This document shows positions 43,181 through 55,050 of a stretch of DNA of 64,000 nucleotides, one piece after another. Within the stretch, counting starts at the first letter, position 1. Each line of letters opens with the position of its first letter. The notes below the pieces were generated by a model. It was not told where the DNA came from and made no database searches. It was given only the letters and a program-made list of their open reading frames with translations. Source of the DNA: Homarus americanus (taxonomy: Eukaryota > Arthropoda > Malacostraca > Decapoda > Nephropidae); contig NW_024756966.1 of assembly GCF_018991925.1 (NCBI RefSeq), positions 930,001-994,000 of the forward strand, read 5' to 3'. A program made the position numbers and the translations under genes.

Positions 43181-43311
43181 CTTGGCCTTTCGGGTGTTGA
43201 TTACATTGCTATACCTGTGAGACGAATAAAAGTGATTAAGCAAAATAATTAAGTATATACCTTCCACTCACTCTTATTACCCCGCCCCCTCCCCACCTGT
43301 ATAGTGTGTTT

Positions 43312-43360
43312 GGATGACCTGAAGATTAGACACCCTATAGTTTATTTCACCTGATGATTT
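43312..43360 (-). repeat. Dispersed repeat copy C
   Basis: GATTAGACACCCTATAG then TTTATTTCACCTGATGATTT. Recurs with few changes at 43651-43697. Shares TTATTTCACCTGATG with the reverse of copies A and B. Confidence 0.6.
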
Positions 43361-43364
43361 TTAA

Positions 43365-43480
43365 GATATCACCACCACTGCTACCACCACCACCACACTA
43401 CAGCCACCACCACCACCATTACTACCCCCTTTACCACCACTTCCAGTACACCACCACCACTACCACCACCAGCTGTCTTG
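43365..43480. repeat. CCA/ACT trinucleotide repeat
   Basis: CACCACTGCTACCACCACCA and similar, C/A-rich. Confidence 0.9.
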
Positions 43481-43650
43481 ATCGTCGCCCATTTCCACAC
43501 ACACTGGGAATACTAATGAGTGGAGAGCGTGAGGTTAGTGTGAGAGCATACACACCCAGCATTTGTCATGTCGAGGTACCTGCACTCTTACCTGTACATA
43601 TCATGGCCAAGAATTTGTACCTTTACCTGAACTGGTCCTTACAGCATATA

Positions 43651-43697
43651 GGATCACCTGAAAATTAGACACCCTAGGTTATTTCACCTAATGATTA
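43651..43697 (-). repeat. Dispersed repeat copy D
   Basis: ACCTGAAAATTAGACACCCT then TTATTTCACCTAATGATTA. Separated from copy C by 339 bases. Confidence 0.6.
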
Positions 43698-43717
43698 TCC
43701 ACTCAAATACCAACCTA

Positions 43718-43792
43718 ACATAACCTAACCTAAACCAACTTAACCTAACCTAAACCAACTAAAAAACCTAAACCAACTTAACCTAACCTAAT
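43718..43792 (-). repeat. Interstitial TTAGG-related patch
   Basis: AACCT pentamers mixed with AAACCAACTT inserts, about 75 bases; TTAGG on the - strand. Confidence 0.8.
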
Positions 43793-43793
43793 C

Positions 43794-43830
43794 CCTTCAG
43801 GTAGCGTTAGGTAATTAATCTTCAGGTAAG
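43794..43830 (+). repeat. Dispersed repeat copy E and splice-like CAG|GTAAGT
   Basis: TTCAGGTAGCGTTAGGTAAT, then TAATCTTCAGGTAAG, resembles copy B in word order. It also contains a TTCAG|GTAAGT junction at 43824/43825, with a weak pyrimidine tract. Confidence 0.4.
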
Positions 43831-43999
43831 TCACTGATACAACACTAAGTGACGCAACACCTTGAATGGAGATGACACGGTTTATTGGTCGTGTTAAGGT
43901 GTACTTGGAAGAAAATATCCCTCACGTGCTGAAAGACTTCATCAGTTTGGTCAGGAAATGCTCAACAGGGATTATGTTAACTAATTGCTTACTCCACTC

Positions 44000-44425
44000 A
44001 CTCACTCACTCACAACCATACTACACCTATATCCATACACTCACTCTCCCACCTTCCACCCTCCATCTACCTGACCTTCCCCCTCCACCTCCCCCCACCC
44101 TTACTTTCCCCTCCACCCCCCCCCTCACCTTACAGTCACAACCCTTCAACACGGAAAACAAATTGCAGGTATCTCACCACCGACCTCACACCTCAGCCCC
44201 CCCTCCAACACCCCCTCACACACCTCCTCCCTTCTCATCCTTCCCTCCCAACCTCTCTTTCCCTCCCCTCCGTTCCTTCACCTTCCTTCCTTCCTTCCCC
44301 TACCTTATGTCCATACCTCAACCCTCATCCCTCCTTCCCTACCTACCTCCTACTCTTCTTCCCCACCCTATCTGCCTCCTACCCCTCCCCCTCCCCCTCC
44401 TTCGCACTTTGAGACACACACACAC
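44000..44425. repeat. C-rich polypyrimidine tract
   Basis: CCACCTCC and CCTTCCTTCC words, with a CA run at 44414-44427. The long open frame covering it (43866-44744) is Pro/Ser/Leu low complexity for most of its length. Confidence 0.85.
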
Positions 44426-44683
44426 ACACCAGGTAGAGATGCTCATTATAATTCAACAGCGATTAATAGTCACCTGCGCGGTTCCTTGCATATTTAAACC
44501 ACAACCACCATTAAGTTCCCATTTATTCTGTGGTGGAAGGAGGGGAATGGAGGGGGGAAGAGGGAGGGGAAGAGGGAGGGGGGTACCTGCCTCCGTTACC
44601 ACAAGATTTTTCACATGTTTTCGCCAGACTCATTTAACTTTACCTGTCTGTTTCATGTTACGTGTGTGTTTTTTTTTTTTTAG

Positions 44684-44735
44684 TCCACACTTTCAAATCC
44701 TGACAGGTGAGAGTACTAAGATACTACAGGTAAGT
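44684..44735 (+). other. Candidate microexon with two successive donors
   Basis: Thirteen T then AG at 44682-44683 makes a strong acceptor. 23 bases later is CTGACAG|GTGAGA (44706/44707) and 46 bases later is CTACAG|GTAAGT (44729/44730). The 23-base form is open in two frames. No protein context exists to test it. Confidence 0.25.
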
Positions 44736-45049
44736 AATTATTAACCCTTTGATTAAAATACCTATGGATGTTTTTAACCTAAGGGTGATTAAAGGGTTCA
44801 AGGGAATTTATATATTTTTTAAAGGGATTGGGGGGTTTGGTTTGGGATTAGTGGAGTGTTGTGGGCGTGAGGGAGAGAAGGGCAGTGGTGGTGTTGGGGG
44901 ATTATGCAGGTATATATGTAACAACCATCTGATAACTCGGTGTGTGTTCCTCAGTTGTTATCACCGCCATCATGCCGGCTCGGACACCTGAGTTGTATGT
45001 TCCCCTTAACCCATATTTTTCGAGTCCGCAGGAGGCGTGGGGGAGATGT

Positions 45050-45342
45050 GTGTGTGGGGGGATGTGGGTGTGTGGGGGGGATGTGGGTGTGTGTGTGGGG
45101 GATGTGGGTGTGTGTGGGGATGTGGGGTGTGTGTGGGGATGTGGGTGTGTGGGGATGTGGGTGTGTGGGGATGTGGGTGTGTGTGGGGGATGTGGATGTG
45201 TGTGGGGATGTGGGTGTGTGTGGGGATGTGGGTGTGTGTGGGGGATGTGGGTGTGTGTGGGGATGTGGGTGTGTGTGGGGGATGTGGGTGTGTGGGGGAT
45301 GTGGGTGTGTGTGGGGATGTGTGTGTGGGGGTGTGTGGGGGG

Positions 45343-45392
<50 letters not shown>

Positions 45393-45395
45393 TGC
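45050..45395. repeat. 16-20-bp minisatellite GATGTGGGTGTGTGTGGGG and GT run
   Basis: About 15 copies of a GATGTGGGTGTGTG unit with variable G runs, then clean GT at 45343-45390. Strong G-quadruplex potential on the + strand. Confidence 0.95.
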
Positions 45396-45530
45396 ATGAG
45401 TGGATTTGTTTCTAAAAGAGTGAGAGAGAGATGAGTGACTGAGTGACTCTTGCGTGCAGGTATGTGTGGGGGTGTTGTGAGAGGTGAGTCAATGACTCAA
45501 TGACTCAGTGTATGTAAACAGTATAAATCT

Positions 45531-45536
<6 letters not shown>

Positions 45537-45562
<26 letters not shown>
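45537..45562. repeat. AT dinucleotide run
   Basis: About 12 TA units. Confidence 0.95.
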
Positions 45563-45569
<7 letters not shown>

Positions 45570-45629
45570 TTAGTATATATATGAGGCAGTGAGTGACAGT
45601 CGTATAATTTTGTGGCTTTTGTCTCTCTT

Positions 45630-45900
45630 CACGTTGTATATTAATTAAATTACAGGTGTAGAAGGTGTGAAGGCCATGGCCCGCTATCACCGACCCCATC
45701 TGTCGCCTCGCTTAATAATTACGTCACCTCATTAACCGTCCCCCGCTAATTACAGAAATGACTCGCATCAGGAAATCAAACGTAATTACCACAAATAATT
45801 ACCACATCGCCCAAGTTTTAATTAATTTCTTGTTGTTCGCCGGTCTGGGGACGCAATATGTTGCTGCCTTTGTTTTTCCAGACTTAAATTAATTTCGGGG
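45630..45900. promoter_or_regulatory. TAAT-rich, repeat-free block with CRE-like site
   Basis: AATTA cores occur about eight times (TTAATTAAATTAC, AATAATTAC, CTAATTAC, GTAATTACC, AATAATTACC, TTTAATTAATT and AAATTAATT among them). TTACGTCA is at 45719-45726. The block has balanced composition and no SSR. It is a candidate conserved noncoding element with homeodomain sites; chance in AT-rich DNA is the alternative. Confidence 0.3.
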
Positions 45901-46051
45901 TTTTTAGTCAGTTTCTAAATGGGTTTTCAGTAATTGTTTCTCAAATTTGGAAATTAGATTCCCATTCTCCCTCACAATTATAAATATTTGGCCAATTTAA
46001 TGATAAAACGATTTTTTGGAATCATATCTGATTTGAAAATGAACTTATTCG

Positions 46052-46500
<449 letters not shown>

Positions 46501-46504
46501 TTCA

Positions 46505-46850
46505 GTTCTTCCCTCTTCCCTCTTCCCTCTTCCCTCCCCCTCTCTCGTCTTCTCCCTATCCCTCTTTTCCCTCTCCCCTTCTTCAACTCCACCCTCCCCC
46601 CTTGGCCACACTTAACCTCTAATAATTACTCCTATGCCTTTCTCCTCACCTCTCACCCCTCTCCCAAACTGTCTCATCACCCCTCTCCCTGTTCTCTCAT
46701 CCTTCTATTCCTGTCCACTCACCCTATTCTGTCACCTTATTCTCTCTCCACTTACTCTTCCCTCCCTTCTCTCCCTTTCCTCTCAATCTATATTCTCTCC
46801 CTTCTTTCACCCTATTCTTACCTGACCCCTCCTCCCCCCCCTCCCAGAGT
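46505..46850. repeat. Polypyrimidine tract
   Basis: TTCCCTC repeats at 46508-46540 and C/T-rich DNA to 46848. Confidence 0.88.
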
Positions 46851-46886
46851 AGCGTTAAGGTGTTTAATCATCAGGTGAAATAAGCT
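46842..46886 (+). repeat. Dispersed repeat copy B
   Basis: AGCGTTAAGGTGTTTAATCA then TCAGGTGAAATAAGCT. Near-identical to 34038-34080. Confidence 0.7.
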
Positions 46887-47094
46887 CTGGTGGGGGGTTA
46901 TTCTTCACCTGATTTATCCATTCTCTTTCATCTCCTCGTTGTTGCATTCTCTTCAATTATTGGTTCTCTTTATAGTGTTTATCTGTTGTCTTTCTCACAC
47001 GTTTATTTACTATTCATTGTGTCGTATTTTTATCAGATTCTTCTTATATCCTTTCTTTCATTTTCTTGTATTTGAATTTTCTTTAATTATCACC

Positions 47095-47225
47095 ATAAAA
47101 CACAACCACCACCACCACCACTACCATACAACACCACACAACCATACACCATGACTACACACCACCACCTCTACCATACACCATCACCACCACACACACT
47201 ACTACCATTACCATACACCACCATC
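47095..47225. repeat. CCA/CACCATACAC repeat
   Basis: ACCACCACCACCACTACCAT and CCATACACCA words recur. Confidence 0.88.
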
Positions 47226-47325
47226 TCACAATGTCACCATACAGCGGGCGGTACTTAACACCCTAGACCATCAGGACCCGCCCATCACCACACGCTGTCG
47301 GAGGGCCGCGTCCCTCCTTGGCCAC

Positions 47326-47368
47326 CCTAACCTAACCTAACCTAACCTAATCTAACCTAACCTAACCT
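47326..47368 (-). repeat. Interstitial TTAGG patch
   Basis: Eight AACCT pentamers, one with a T substitution. Confidence 0.92.
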
Positions 47369-47429
47369 TGAGTTTTTTGTGCCTCCAGGAAGTGTCTTGT
47401 CTCACCTTCGTCATCCATAGTTGACCTTC

Positions 47430-47626
47430 TCCTCCACACAGCACCTTCCCTTCACCCTCCACCCACTTCCCGTCATCCTCCACCCACTTCTCTTCACCCT
47501 CCTCTACCTACTACCCTTCATCTTCCACCCACTTCTTTCCTACACTACCCACGCATCCACTCACAGCTCCTCTCGCCTACCACACCTCCCACATTTAACC
47601 CCTCCCACACACACACACACACACAT

Positions 47627-47665
<39 letters not shown>
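47430..47665. repeat. C-rich CCTCCACCCACTTC repeat and CA run
   Basis: CTCCACCCACTTC recurs four times in 47455-47540; CA runs at 47606-47626 and 47630-47662. Confidence 0.88.
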
Positions 47666-47666
<1 letters not shown>

Positions 47667-48028
47667 CTTTTTCGTGAGATTATTTGGATTATGTCAAACA
47701 AACTTGGTATAGTGTCAACCCATCTGGACTGAGGAACATCCCCTATTAATTATGATCCTCTGTGTGTTTACCATGGCCGTCCGTCCGTCAGCCCGTCCGT
47801 CCGTCACTTTTTTGTCCGTGTCCGTGCGATAACTTGATTTCTGTCTGGTGTAGTTCAGGCAGACTTGGTGTGTATGAGGCCATTAGAGAGAGGATGATCC
47901 CTATTGATTGTGGTCAAAGTAGGGAGCATCCGGGTCACACTACGGGGTCAGGTCACACAACAATCGCGACCTGGGATTTGTAGTGTTGGTTGACTGTGTT
48001 CTGCCCAGTTACTGTCCTGTATCTCATC
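47666..48028. other. Balanced unique sequence with CCGT repeat
   Basis: CCGTCCGTC at 47779-47805. The frame 47762-47983 is partly non-repetitive (ends ...HTTIATWDL) but unrecognised. Confidence 0.4.
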
Positions 48029-48260
48029 ACACACACACACACACACACACCGACATATCACTCACCTCAAACATACTCCCTTAACCCCAAACACACTTTT
48101 CACCCCCAGACACCCCCAAGACGCCATCAAGTAGACCCCATATTCCCCCAGATATTCCCCAGACATCCCCAAATATTCTCCAAATATTCCCCCAGACACC
48201 TCCCATATTCCCCCAGATATTACCCAGACGTTCCCAAACATTCCCCCAAATATCTGAACA
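48029..48260. repeat. CA run and decayed ATTCCCCCAGAT repeat
   Basis: CA at 48029-48051. From 48110, CATATTCCCCCAGATATTCC and AATATTCTCC words recur every 12-35 bases. Confidence 0.82.
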
Positions 48261-48364
48261 GCGGGAGAGATACATTCAGAATATTTAATCGGTGTTTGAC
48301 CAAGAGTACCTTTCATTAATGACTGCCCAGCCCGCCTCACACCCCAGCCACCACGAAGCGAGTC

Positions 48365-48537
48365 TTAGATGTTCGTAAGTTCAATTTTCTTCGTAACTTG
48401 AGACGCAGGAACGAATTTAACTGGCTGACTTATGTTTGAGTGGATTCTTAAATGTTCGTAAGCTGAAATTTTCTTCGTAACTGGAGATATTAAGTAAGTG
48501 GATTCGTAAGTGTTCGTAGGATGATTTTTTTTCGTAA

Positions 48538-48594
<57 letters not shown>
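48365..48594. repeat. Decayed TGTTCGTAAG repeat and GT run
   Basis: GTTCGTAAG then TTTTCTTCGTAACT-type words occur at about 48369, 48452 and 48509. GT at 48540-48593. Confidence 0.82.
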
Positions 48595-48596
<2 letters not shown>

Positions 48597-48839
48597 TATT
48601 CATGTGCGTGTGTGAGTGAGTTAATTTTATGTTAGTCAAATATTTTAGGTTATATAAAAAAGACCTTAACTAGCCCTTGATTCTTGTAATTACCTTTAAT
48701 GATACAGGTGTATTTCTTAGGTAAACAAACACCTCACCTGTAATTAGACGTCCCAGTACATCACCTGTAGTATTTAACAGTAATTGACCATTTTTGTCCC
48801 TAAATGAGATTTTAACAGTTTCCAGGTGAACTGTTTGTT

Positions 48840-49335
48840 AATTTGAGTTAATTTGTATTTTTTTCATTTGTTTATATATTTTGTTTTTGTTTTTATTTGT
48901 AAGATTATTTAATATTTTTGTTTGTTTGTTGTTCGTAATTTAATATAGGTTTTTATCTTTATTATTAATTTTTTTAGTAACTTTTTCAATCTAATTTTGT
49001 TTTCTTATCGTTTCTATTATTTTTTCTGTTCATAATTTCATTGCATTTTATTTATCTGATTTTCGCTTTTAATTTTTATTTTTTTTTTAAATTTTGGATA
49101 TTAAAATTATTTTATAATATTTACGGTATATTTTTATTCTATTTTAGGATATTTTATCTATTAAATTACTCGTGTCATCATTTTATTGCATCTTATTTAT
49201 CTGATTTTGTCTTATTTTTCTATTTTTTTAATGTTTGAATAATCAAATTTTATTTTATTTTTACAGTATTGTATTTTAGCTTATTTTTGCTCTTATTCAT
49301 GTAGTTATTTTAATTTGTTTTATTTCCATCTTTAT
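48840..49335. repeat. T-rich ATTTT tract
   Basis: TTTTATTT and TTGTTTTT words dominate; the frame at 49041 is Phe/Leu/Tyr low complexity. GATTTT(C/G)(G/T)CTTTT and ATTTTATT(G/T)CAT recur at about 49040 and 49180, suggesting an old 145-bp duplication. Confidence 0.65.
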
Positions 49336-49509
49336 TTACCTTCCCTCGACATCAACCAATCATCAGAAATTACTGGCAGTAGTTCAACACCTCGTAACTA
49401 CACTATTTCCCCTTACAAGACCCGTAACAGTGCTAGAGGGGCGGTATTGTAGCCACAGACCCTTGATGTTAATAGTAGACGAGAAATCAGAGACATTTGC
49501 CACTTGGGT

Positions 49510-49815
49510 CGACGATGGAGGAGGAGAGGTGGGGAGGGGTAGGAGGAGATGGGGAGGAAGGAGAAGGAGAAAGGGGAGAGAAGAAGAGGAAGGAGGAGGA
49601 GGGGAAGGCGGAAGAGAGGGAAGAGAAGGAGAGAGGGGAGGAGGAGAGGAGGAGGGGAGAAGGAAGGAAGAGGAAGAGAGGAGGAGAAAGGAGAGATGAT
49701 GAGGAGGAGGAGAGGGAGTGGTGAGAAGGGAGGAGGAGGAGGAGCAGAAGTGGAGAGAAGGAACGAGAAGGAGAGAGAGGAGAGAGGGAGAGAGGGAGGG
49801 GAGGGAAGACACAGA
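49510..49815. repeat. Pure polypurine tract
   Basis: 300 bases of G and A with a handful of pyrimidines. All frames are Arg/Glu/Gly (+) or Ser/Pro/Leu (-) artefacts. One of the cleanest purine tracts in the window. Confidence 0.95.
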
Positions 49816-50063
49816 GGTTGAGTGCCATGCTAGCCATTACCTCATTATTTTTCTATGTTATCACCAACTGGAAACTCATTTTTTAGAATATATATTTTTA
49901 GCCCGTGGTATCGTTCTTCCCCCCCTTCCCTCCTCTCTCCCTCCCTCCTCTACTCCCCTCTCACTTATGATGTGTTACGTGTGGGTTTATTTTTATTGAT
50001 TTTCTTTTGTTTTTAAGAGAAATCGAAGTTGTGTTTGTTATCCACCAGGGGGCTAGCGGTCAA

Positions 50064-50065
<2 letters not shown>

Positions 50066-50101
<36 letters not shown>

Positions 50102-50125
50102 CTGTCACTCTCTCTCTCTCTTAAG
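50066..50125. repeat. CT runs
   Basis: TC at 50067-50098 and 50108-50122. Confidence 0.96.
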
Positions 50126-50349
50126 TGCTTATGTAAAACGTCTCCCAAGGAACCCCCAATGAGTCCTTTGTCGCCAGCGAGGTTCTGATGCCATCTCGTA
50201 GACCACCCGAACCTTTATGGCGTCTATGAATGCTCCTCCTCGTCTGTCTTTTTTTTGTACTCTATCATTTCATCTATAGCATGTAAACAAATATTCCTCC
50301 GTCTATATTTTTTACTGCTTGGATGTTTCTTGAGAGTTGTGGTGTTTTG

Positions 50350-50455
50350 TGGGGCTGGTGTAGGAGGGAGGCGGGTTCGTATGGGGAAGGGGAGGCGGGT
50401 TCGTATAGGGAAAGGGAGGAGGGTTCGTATAGGGAGGGGCAGGCGGGCGGGCCCA
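50350..50455. repeat. 24-bp minisatellite GGGTTCGTATAGGGAAAGGG
   Basis: GGGTTCGTAT at 50373, 50397 and 50421. 24 bases give an 8-residue frame repeat (VRIGKGRR), a by-product. Confidence 0.93.
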
Positions 50456-50554
50456 TTAAATCGTGTAAGTATTGCTGCTATCTGAGGAATCATTTCAAAC
50501 GCGAGTTGTCAAATGCTATGATTGATAAGTGAATGGAGGGCCGCCAGTCGCAAC

Positions 50555-50910
50555 CAGTTACCATAACCACTATATCATCACTACCATTACCAGCCACCAT
50601 CACCAACTACCATCACTACCATTACCAGCCACCATCACCAGCTACCATCACTACCATTACCAGCCACCATCACCAGCTACCATCACTAGCTTATATCACC
50701 ACCAGTCATCACCACTACCACCAACACCTTCACCACCATTACCACCACCACAAACAACAACACAAAAACAACCACAATTCACCACAACTCACCACAACTC
50801 ACCACTACCACAATCCATCGCTACCACATATACCATCCATCACCACACCTACCACCCACGACCACACTTACCACCCACGACCACACCTACCACACCTACC
50901 TACGACTTGT
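50555..50910. repeat. 35-bp CCA/CAT minisatellite
   Basis: CAGCCACCATCACCA at 50591, 50626 and 50661 (period 35), then looser CCACAACTCACC and CCCACGACCACAC repeats. Confidence 0.92.
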
Positions 50911-51480
50911 GAAATGACGTACGAACGAACAAACATATCTGGGACTGAGACACCGAAACAGAGTCTTACTGTACGAAATATTCAGAAAAATACGATAATT
51001 TACAAATAAGAGAGAGAGAGATTGAACTAAAAAGATAAATGGGAGAATTATAAAAAATGATGAATGTGAAAAAGATGAAATTTAATGAATGGAATTGCGT
51101 CTGTACGTGTGTTAGTGGCTGGATAAGAGCTCTGTTGGGGCAGCCCTTACTAGTCCTAAACCCAGCCCCGGGATGAAAGACAGGGACCAATAAAAGAGAC
51201 AAGAATGAAGAGAGAGAGAGAGATAAGAAGATTAATAAACTAAAGAAAAGAGACAATGGAAGAAAATGGATGATGGTTGTGGTATAAATAACAGAAAACG
51301 GAAAAATTATAAAAAAAAGAAGAGGATTGTAATGATTTTATTGGTGAGAAAGTCAACGATGATTTTGGGAAGAAGAAAAGAGGGGGAGAAGAGGGAGAGG
51401 AGAATAATTTGTTGCTGGAGACTGACAAATATCAAGGCTGAGAAAGACGTGTGACAAGCGAGGGAATAGTGTGCCTCACC
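50911..51480. other. A-rich unique sequence
   Basis: A/G-biased from 50990 to 51420 with short GA patches. No gene seen. Confidence 0.55.
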
Positions 51481-51710
51481 TACCCTCACCTCTCCACCTC
51501 ACCTCACTTCTCGTCACCTACCTTCACCTTACCCCTTCCTCTACCCCTTATCTATGCTCCTCCTCCTCTTCCTCTTCCTCTTCTTCCTACGCTTCCTCTT
51601 CCCCGGGTTCCATCTTCCTCCCCCACCCTCCTCACCATTAGAGAAAGAAGAAATCAAAAACACACACACACACACACCGCACACACGCACACGCGCACAC
51701 ACGCACACAC

Positions 51711-51764
<54 letters not shown>

Positions 51765-51765
51765 C
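51481..51765. repeat. Polypyrimidine tract and CA/CG run
   Basis: C/T-rich to 51640, then CACACGCACACGCGCACAC at 51659-51762 with CG interruptions in its first half. Alternating purine-pyrimidine with CG favours Z-DNA. Confidence 0.93.
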
Positions 51766-51899
51766 AAGTCACATCACTCACCACACACAAATACAATCCA
51801 GGTAGACTGTCCAGGTATCTTAATTGTGATCTTTGGCATTATCATAATTAATTTTTATTCAATGCCGCCTCAGATTACACCTTGCCAGCACCACTACCG

Positions 51900-52110
51900 C
51901 CACTAAAATACTGCCACCAACACCACTAAACACCATTTAACTTGCAGTATTTACCACCATTAACCACACATATCTACCACAATTACTACCACTACCACAT
52001 CAACCTACATTACAATCATCATCACCTCTACTATAACAACAACAACTACCAACATTACAACATAAACCACCACAACAACTATTACCGCCACTACTACCAG
52101 TCCACCACCA
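51900..52110. repeat. Loose CCA/ACTACCAC repeat
   Basis: ACCACTA, CACCATT and ACAACAACT words recur; old trinucleotide repeat. Confidence 0.7.
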
Positions 52111-52173
52111 TGTGATGCCCAGTTCCCAGAAGTCTTTTTGCGGAGTTAAATCCCTTGTGTTGCCAGCTGAGAA

Positions 52174-52174
<1 letters not shown>

Positions 52175-52211
<37 letters not shown>

Positions 52212-52435
52212 ACTCTATATTAAAAAAAAATAAAAATACAAATAGACCAAATCCTTAAAATCATAAATAATTTTCGCCATTTTGCTATCTTGAAATAAGT
52301 CATAAGGACAGACAGACAGACAGACAGACAGACAGATAAAAAGACAGATGGAAAGAGAGAAACAGACAGACAGATGACAGATAGATGGAAAGAGAGAGAA
52401 ACAGATTGATAGATAGAGAGAGAAAGTCAACTCTT
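52175..52435. repeat. CT run, A-rich patch and ACAG repeats
   Basis: TC at 52175-52206; AAAATAAAAATAC at 52224; ACAG at 52308-52336; AGATAGATGGAAAGAGAG words to 52430. Confidence 0.92.
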
Positions 52436-52639
52436 GAGAGGATCGTTTTAATTACAACAACAGGTGAAGGTGTGTGGGGATGAGAGAGATGGGGATGGGA
52501 TGGGGGGATATTATCACGTAAAGCCCGACAAGGTTTTAACGACGGGGGCAGTCGTAAATTAACTCATTGAATACTAACAAATTCCCGTGACTGTTCACAT
52601 TCCTCGTAGGCACAGGGCCATGTTTTATGTTACTAATTG

Positions 52640-52852
52640 TCGGTTTTTTTTTCTGTGGGTGGGTGAGGTGTGGGTGAGTGAGTTGCTGAGATGGGTGGGT
52701 GAAGGTGGGTGCTGAGGATGGGTAGTGCTGAGGGCGGGTGAGTGATGGAATCCGGCCTCAGTAGTGTGGGGGGGGGGGGGGATATTCCTAGGGACAATAT
52801 TGCTAATTTCGACCAGGTATAAAATCTCTTGGGAATTGTTGGGTGTCTGAGG

Positions 52853-52886
<34 letters not shown>

Positions 52887-52890
52887 TAGT
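52640..52890. repeat. GGTGGGTGAGG words, G run and TCTG run
   Basis: GGTGGGTG(A) units at 52655-52745, a G run at 52770-52781 and TCTG at 52854-52887. Confidence 0.88.
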
Positions 52891-53054
52891 CAAGAGTCAT
52901 GGTGTGTTTAGTTATTTTGTTTTATATATATTTTTTTAGGTTTTGTTGAATAAAAAATTGGGTGAGTGTTTTGACAAGTTGGGGAGGACAGGTATGGTGC
53001 AGGTGATGGTGTTAATTATGTAAATGTGGTGACGTATGATGTTTACAAATGAGG

Positions 53055-53345
53055 AACACACACACACACACACACACACAGTGATCACCCTACCTGTGTC
53101 CTCCCCCAAAAGTGACACATCTCTCAAATAATCCAGGTGTGCACATCCCAGCCAGAATGAAACTAATGTAGGAGGTGGTGGGGGTGTGGGGGATGGGGTG
53201 AGGGGTGGGAGGAGGGAGGGAGGGGTAGGGGAGCGGGGTGAGGAGGTTGGGGTTACAGGTGTGGGGTGTGGGAGGAGAGGTTAGGTGTGGGGTGTGGGAG
53301 GGTTAGGGGTTACAGGTGTGGGAGGAATGTTGTTAGAGGGTTGGT
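53055..53345. repeat. CA run and G-rich tract
   Basis: CA at 53057-53080. 53165-53345 is G-rich with GGGGTGTGGGAGG and GGTTACAGGTGTGGG recurring two to three times; G-quadruplex potential. Confidence 0.88.
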
Positions 53346-53551
53346 GGGAGTCACCAGCAGCTAACCCGTCTTTAATAGTTAAACTTGGTCCACTATTTGT
53401 GTTTCAGCCAGCGCCCTAGTGGCATAAAGTTGCCTTCCTCTAATGGCGTCTTACCACCTCTTGTCTCTTTACTTTCTTTTTCTTCTTATTTCTCTTCCTT
53501 CTTTTTCTTTGTTCTTTGTCTTTTTGCTCTTATTTTGTTTCTCTTTTTTCC

Positions 53552-53555
<4 letters not shown>

Positions 53556-53598
<43 letters not shown>

Positions 53599-53740
53599 TC
53601 ACTCTACTACCACTACTGCAATCATCATCAGGGAGTTAAACCACACACTCAACCTCACCCATAGCTACCACCACCACCACCACCACAACCAACCACCCTC
53701 ACAACCACAACCAACCACCCTTAACAACCACAACTATCAG
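53556..53740. repeat. GT run and CCACAACCAACC repeat
   Basis: GT at 53555-53596; CACCACCAC and CAACCACAACCAACCACCCT to 53730. Confidence 0.93.
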
Positions 53741-54049
53741 TCTCTCTGTCGTTGGCTATTACCTCACCCTGTCATTACACTCACCAGCATCACTGAACAC
53801 CGCAGAAAGCATCCCTCCGTCGTTAACAACCGCGTTATTTAACCGCACAATTCGATTTTTTAACCGTGTGTAGTCCGGCTAAACGTCCAACTTCCTGACC
53901 TGACTGGTAGATGAGTTTCCAGTATGTAATGTGAGGGATGATTTTTTTTTTCAAGGAAGGTATAACATAATAGATGACTAATTCTTGATCATCCTGGGGT
54001 TTATTTCCTCAATTACAAACATCATCACCCATGCCATCTCTCTCTACCA

Positions 54050-54630
54050 TCTCATACCCACATCTACCACCCCCACACCACACACACACACACCACCACC
54101 ACCACACACCACACACACACCACCACACACCACCCACACACACACACCCACCACACACCACCACACACACCACACCACCCACCACCACACACACACACAC
54201 ACACACACCACCCCTCCACCCCACACCACACCACCCACACACACACACACCACACCCCACCACTCACACCACACACACCACCACCACCCCACACCACCAC
54301 CACACACCACCACCACTACACACACACACCACCCACACACACCACCACTACCCCCACCACACACACACACTACACACACACCACACCACACACACACCAC
54401 ACACCACACACACACACACCCACCTACACACACACACCACCCCACACACACCCACACCACCCACACCACCACCCACACACACACCACCACTACCCCACAC
54501 CACCACACCTCCCCACCACACCACCCCACCACACACCACACACACCACCACTACACACCACCACCACCCACCCACACTACCCACCCACCACCACCCACAC
54601 ACCACCACCACCACTACCAGCACTACTACA
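54050..54630. repeat. 580-bp CAC/CA/CCA compound repeat
   Basis: The + strand is almost only C and A with isolated T. CACCAC and CACACA blocks alternate with no fixed period. The His/Thr/Pro and Val/Cys/Trp frames on either strand are artefacts. Confidence 0.97.
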
Positions 54631-54809
54631 CGACGCGTCACAATGCAACAACAAGATCCAAGCAGATAGCGAACAATGGGTGGGTGGGTGGGTACACTGG
54701 CCCTTGATACCCCATGATGCAGGAGCGAACACAAACACTGACCAATGGGGAGGAGGAGGGGGCACATGCAGCTTATAGTGTTGTGATGGAGTTGATGGAG
54801 GGTGGTCTT

Positions 54810-55050
54810 GGAAACCACCCTCCCTCCCTCCTTCCTTCATCCCTCCTCCAATCCTGCTCTCACCTTTCTCCCTACCCCTTCTCCTCCCCAACCCTTCTTC
54901 CTCTCCACTCCCCCTACCCCTCCTACTCCCCTCCTTCCCTTCCTCACCTCTCCTCCCCAAACCCTTATCCCCTCATCTCCTCCTCCCCTCCCCCTCTCCC
55001 CTCCCCTCCTCCCCACCCCCACCCTCCCCACCCCTCCCCCCTCCCCATGT
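54810..55050. repeat. C-rich polypyrimidine tract
   Basis: CCCTCC and CTCCTCCCC words; near-pure C/T. Confidence 0.92.

Noticed and set aside
43866..44744. Longest open frame in the window (292 codons)
   Set aside because: Most of it is Pro/Ser/Leu from a polypyrimidine tract. Only the first 40 residues are mixed and they match no family; no splice or start context supports it.
53985..54707. 240-codon His/Thr/Pro frame and Val/Cys/Trp frames opposite
   Set aside because: Artefacts of the CAC/CA compound repeat.
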